A DNA stretch of 64,000 bases from Cristatella mucedo (Eukaryota > Bryozoa > Phylactolaemata > Cristatellidae), in contig WPIO01000042.1 of NCBI GenBank assembly GCA_009760855.2, forward strand, positions 2,742,001 through 2,806,000, written 5' to 3'. Shown in pieces: positions 63,665-64,000 of the stretch (the stretch's first letter is position 1; every line of letters begins with the position of its first letter). The position numbers and the translations under genes were made by a program. The notes under the pieces are model-generated. The model had not been told where the DNA came from. It ran no database searches and saw only the letters and a program-made list of their open reading frames with translations.

Positions 63665-64000
63665 ATGTCGAGTTATTTTTTTACCCTCGGAATGGCGTTC
63701 TGCGTTTTTGAGTTCGCGAAAACAAATTCGGTCGCGACGGTGCAGCATGGTTTTCAAAGGCGGTTAGACATTAATCTCCCCTCTCCTAAGAACATTCGAC
63801 GATGCTTTTCGACAGTTTCAAGAGAGTGGATGTCTGTGTAAAGTAAACAGTCCAGGACAACCACGAGTTTCGGAGGAACAAGTGATGAGAATCCGTGCTA
63901 CGTTTCAGGGGAGCCCGCGTAAGTCCACTAAGCGAGCTAGCCGTGACCTTTCGATTGAACATTGAAAACTTGTACGAGAGGAAATAAAAGTTTATTATGA
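63665..64000 (+). pseudogene. mariner-like transposase N-terminus (DUF4817-type helix-turn-helix), runs off window
   Basis: From the ATG at 63665: LGMAFCVFEFAKTNSVATVQ, HGFQRRLDINLPSPKNIRRC, then after a frameshift at about 63825 CLCKVNSPGQPRVSEEQV, MRIRATFQGSPRKSTKRASR and DLSIEH, a stop, KLVREEIKVYY. This is the DNA-binding helix-turn-helix region (VLE.AKT.SV..VQ..F ... PS...IRR ... GRPRVSEE ... SPRKSTRRASREL) of a mariner-like family frequent in arthropods. It lacks the catalytic part, which would lie beyond the window end. One frameshift and one stop suggest it is dead. Confidence 0.8.

Overview
The window looks like nuclear DNA of an animal, most likely an invertebrate. There are no operons or dense gene arrays. 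It holds reverse-transcriptase LINEs of the L2/CR1 group, tRNA-derived SINEs, Tc1-, mariner-DUF4817- and Mutator-like transposase remnants, and very many long dinucleotide microsatellites. The mariner and Mutator-like families are common in arthropods, and microsatellite load this heavy is known from crustaceans, but the sequence does not fix the phylum. I recognise no tRNA, rRNA, CRISPR array or complete protein-coding gene.

Layout. 0-6.5 kb: a pogo/Tigger-like MITE, an almost perfect 53-bp palindrome, a SINE2, and a long antisense L2 element (3.3-6.5 kb) split by a sense L2 copy. 6.5-12.4 kb: SINE1 copies, a Tc1-like transposase pseudogene broken by a SINE1, and a SINE with an L2-type tail. 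12-20 kb: mostly unique sequence with (GA)n tracts and an L2 scrap. 20-25 kb: L2 fragments, a second antisense L2 split by a sense L2, and a Mutator-like transposase relic on the minus strand. 25.6-27.5 kb: a large inverted repeat with telomere-like heptamers at its outer edges and an L2-B fragment in its loop. 28-42 kb: long (GA)n, octamer and (CT)n arrays, the best L2-B copy (30.2-31.9 kb), and an L2-B/L2-A chimera (33.6-34.2 kb). 43-47 kb: a GC-rich open frame and an exon-like polyglutamine/polyglycine frame that may belong to one host gene. 49.9-50.8 kb: a GC-rich TATA promoter followed by a well-formed candidate intron. 53-57 kb: a third L2 lineage (L2-C) split by a SINE2, then another L2-A. 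58.5-60.4 kb: a CpG-rich block, probably a promoter region. 60-64 kb: SINEs, LINE tails and the start of a mariner-like transposase that runs off the window.

How the parts relate: L2-A carries a 3' hairpin and an (ATT)n tail, and SINE2-type elements carry the same 3' hairpin, which suggests they are mobilised by L2-A. SINE1 has a different 3' end, and at least one copy has a clear 13-bp target-site duplication. Elements are repeatedly nested in one another, so a relative order of insertion can be read. Host coding content is sparse and uncertain. The 46.3-47.0 kb exon-like frame is the strongest candidate.
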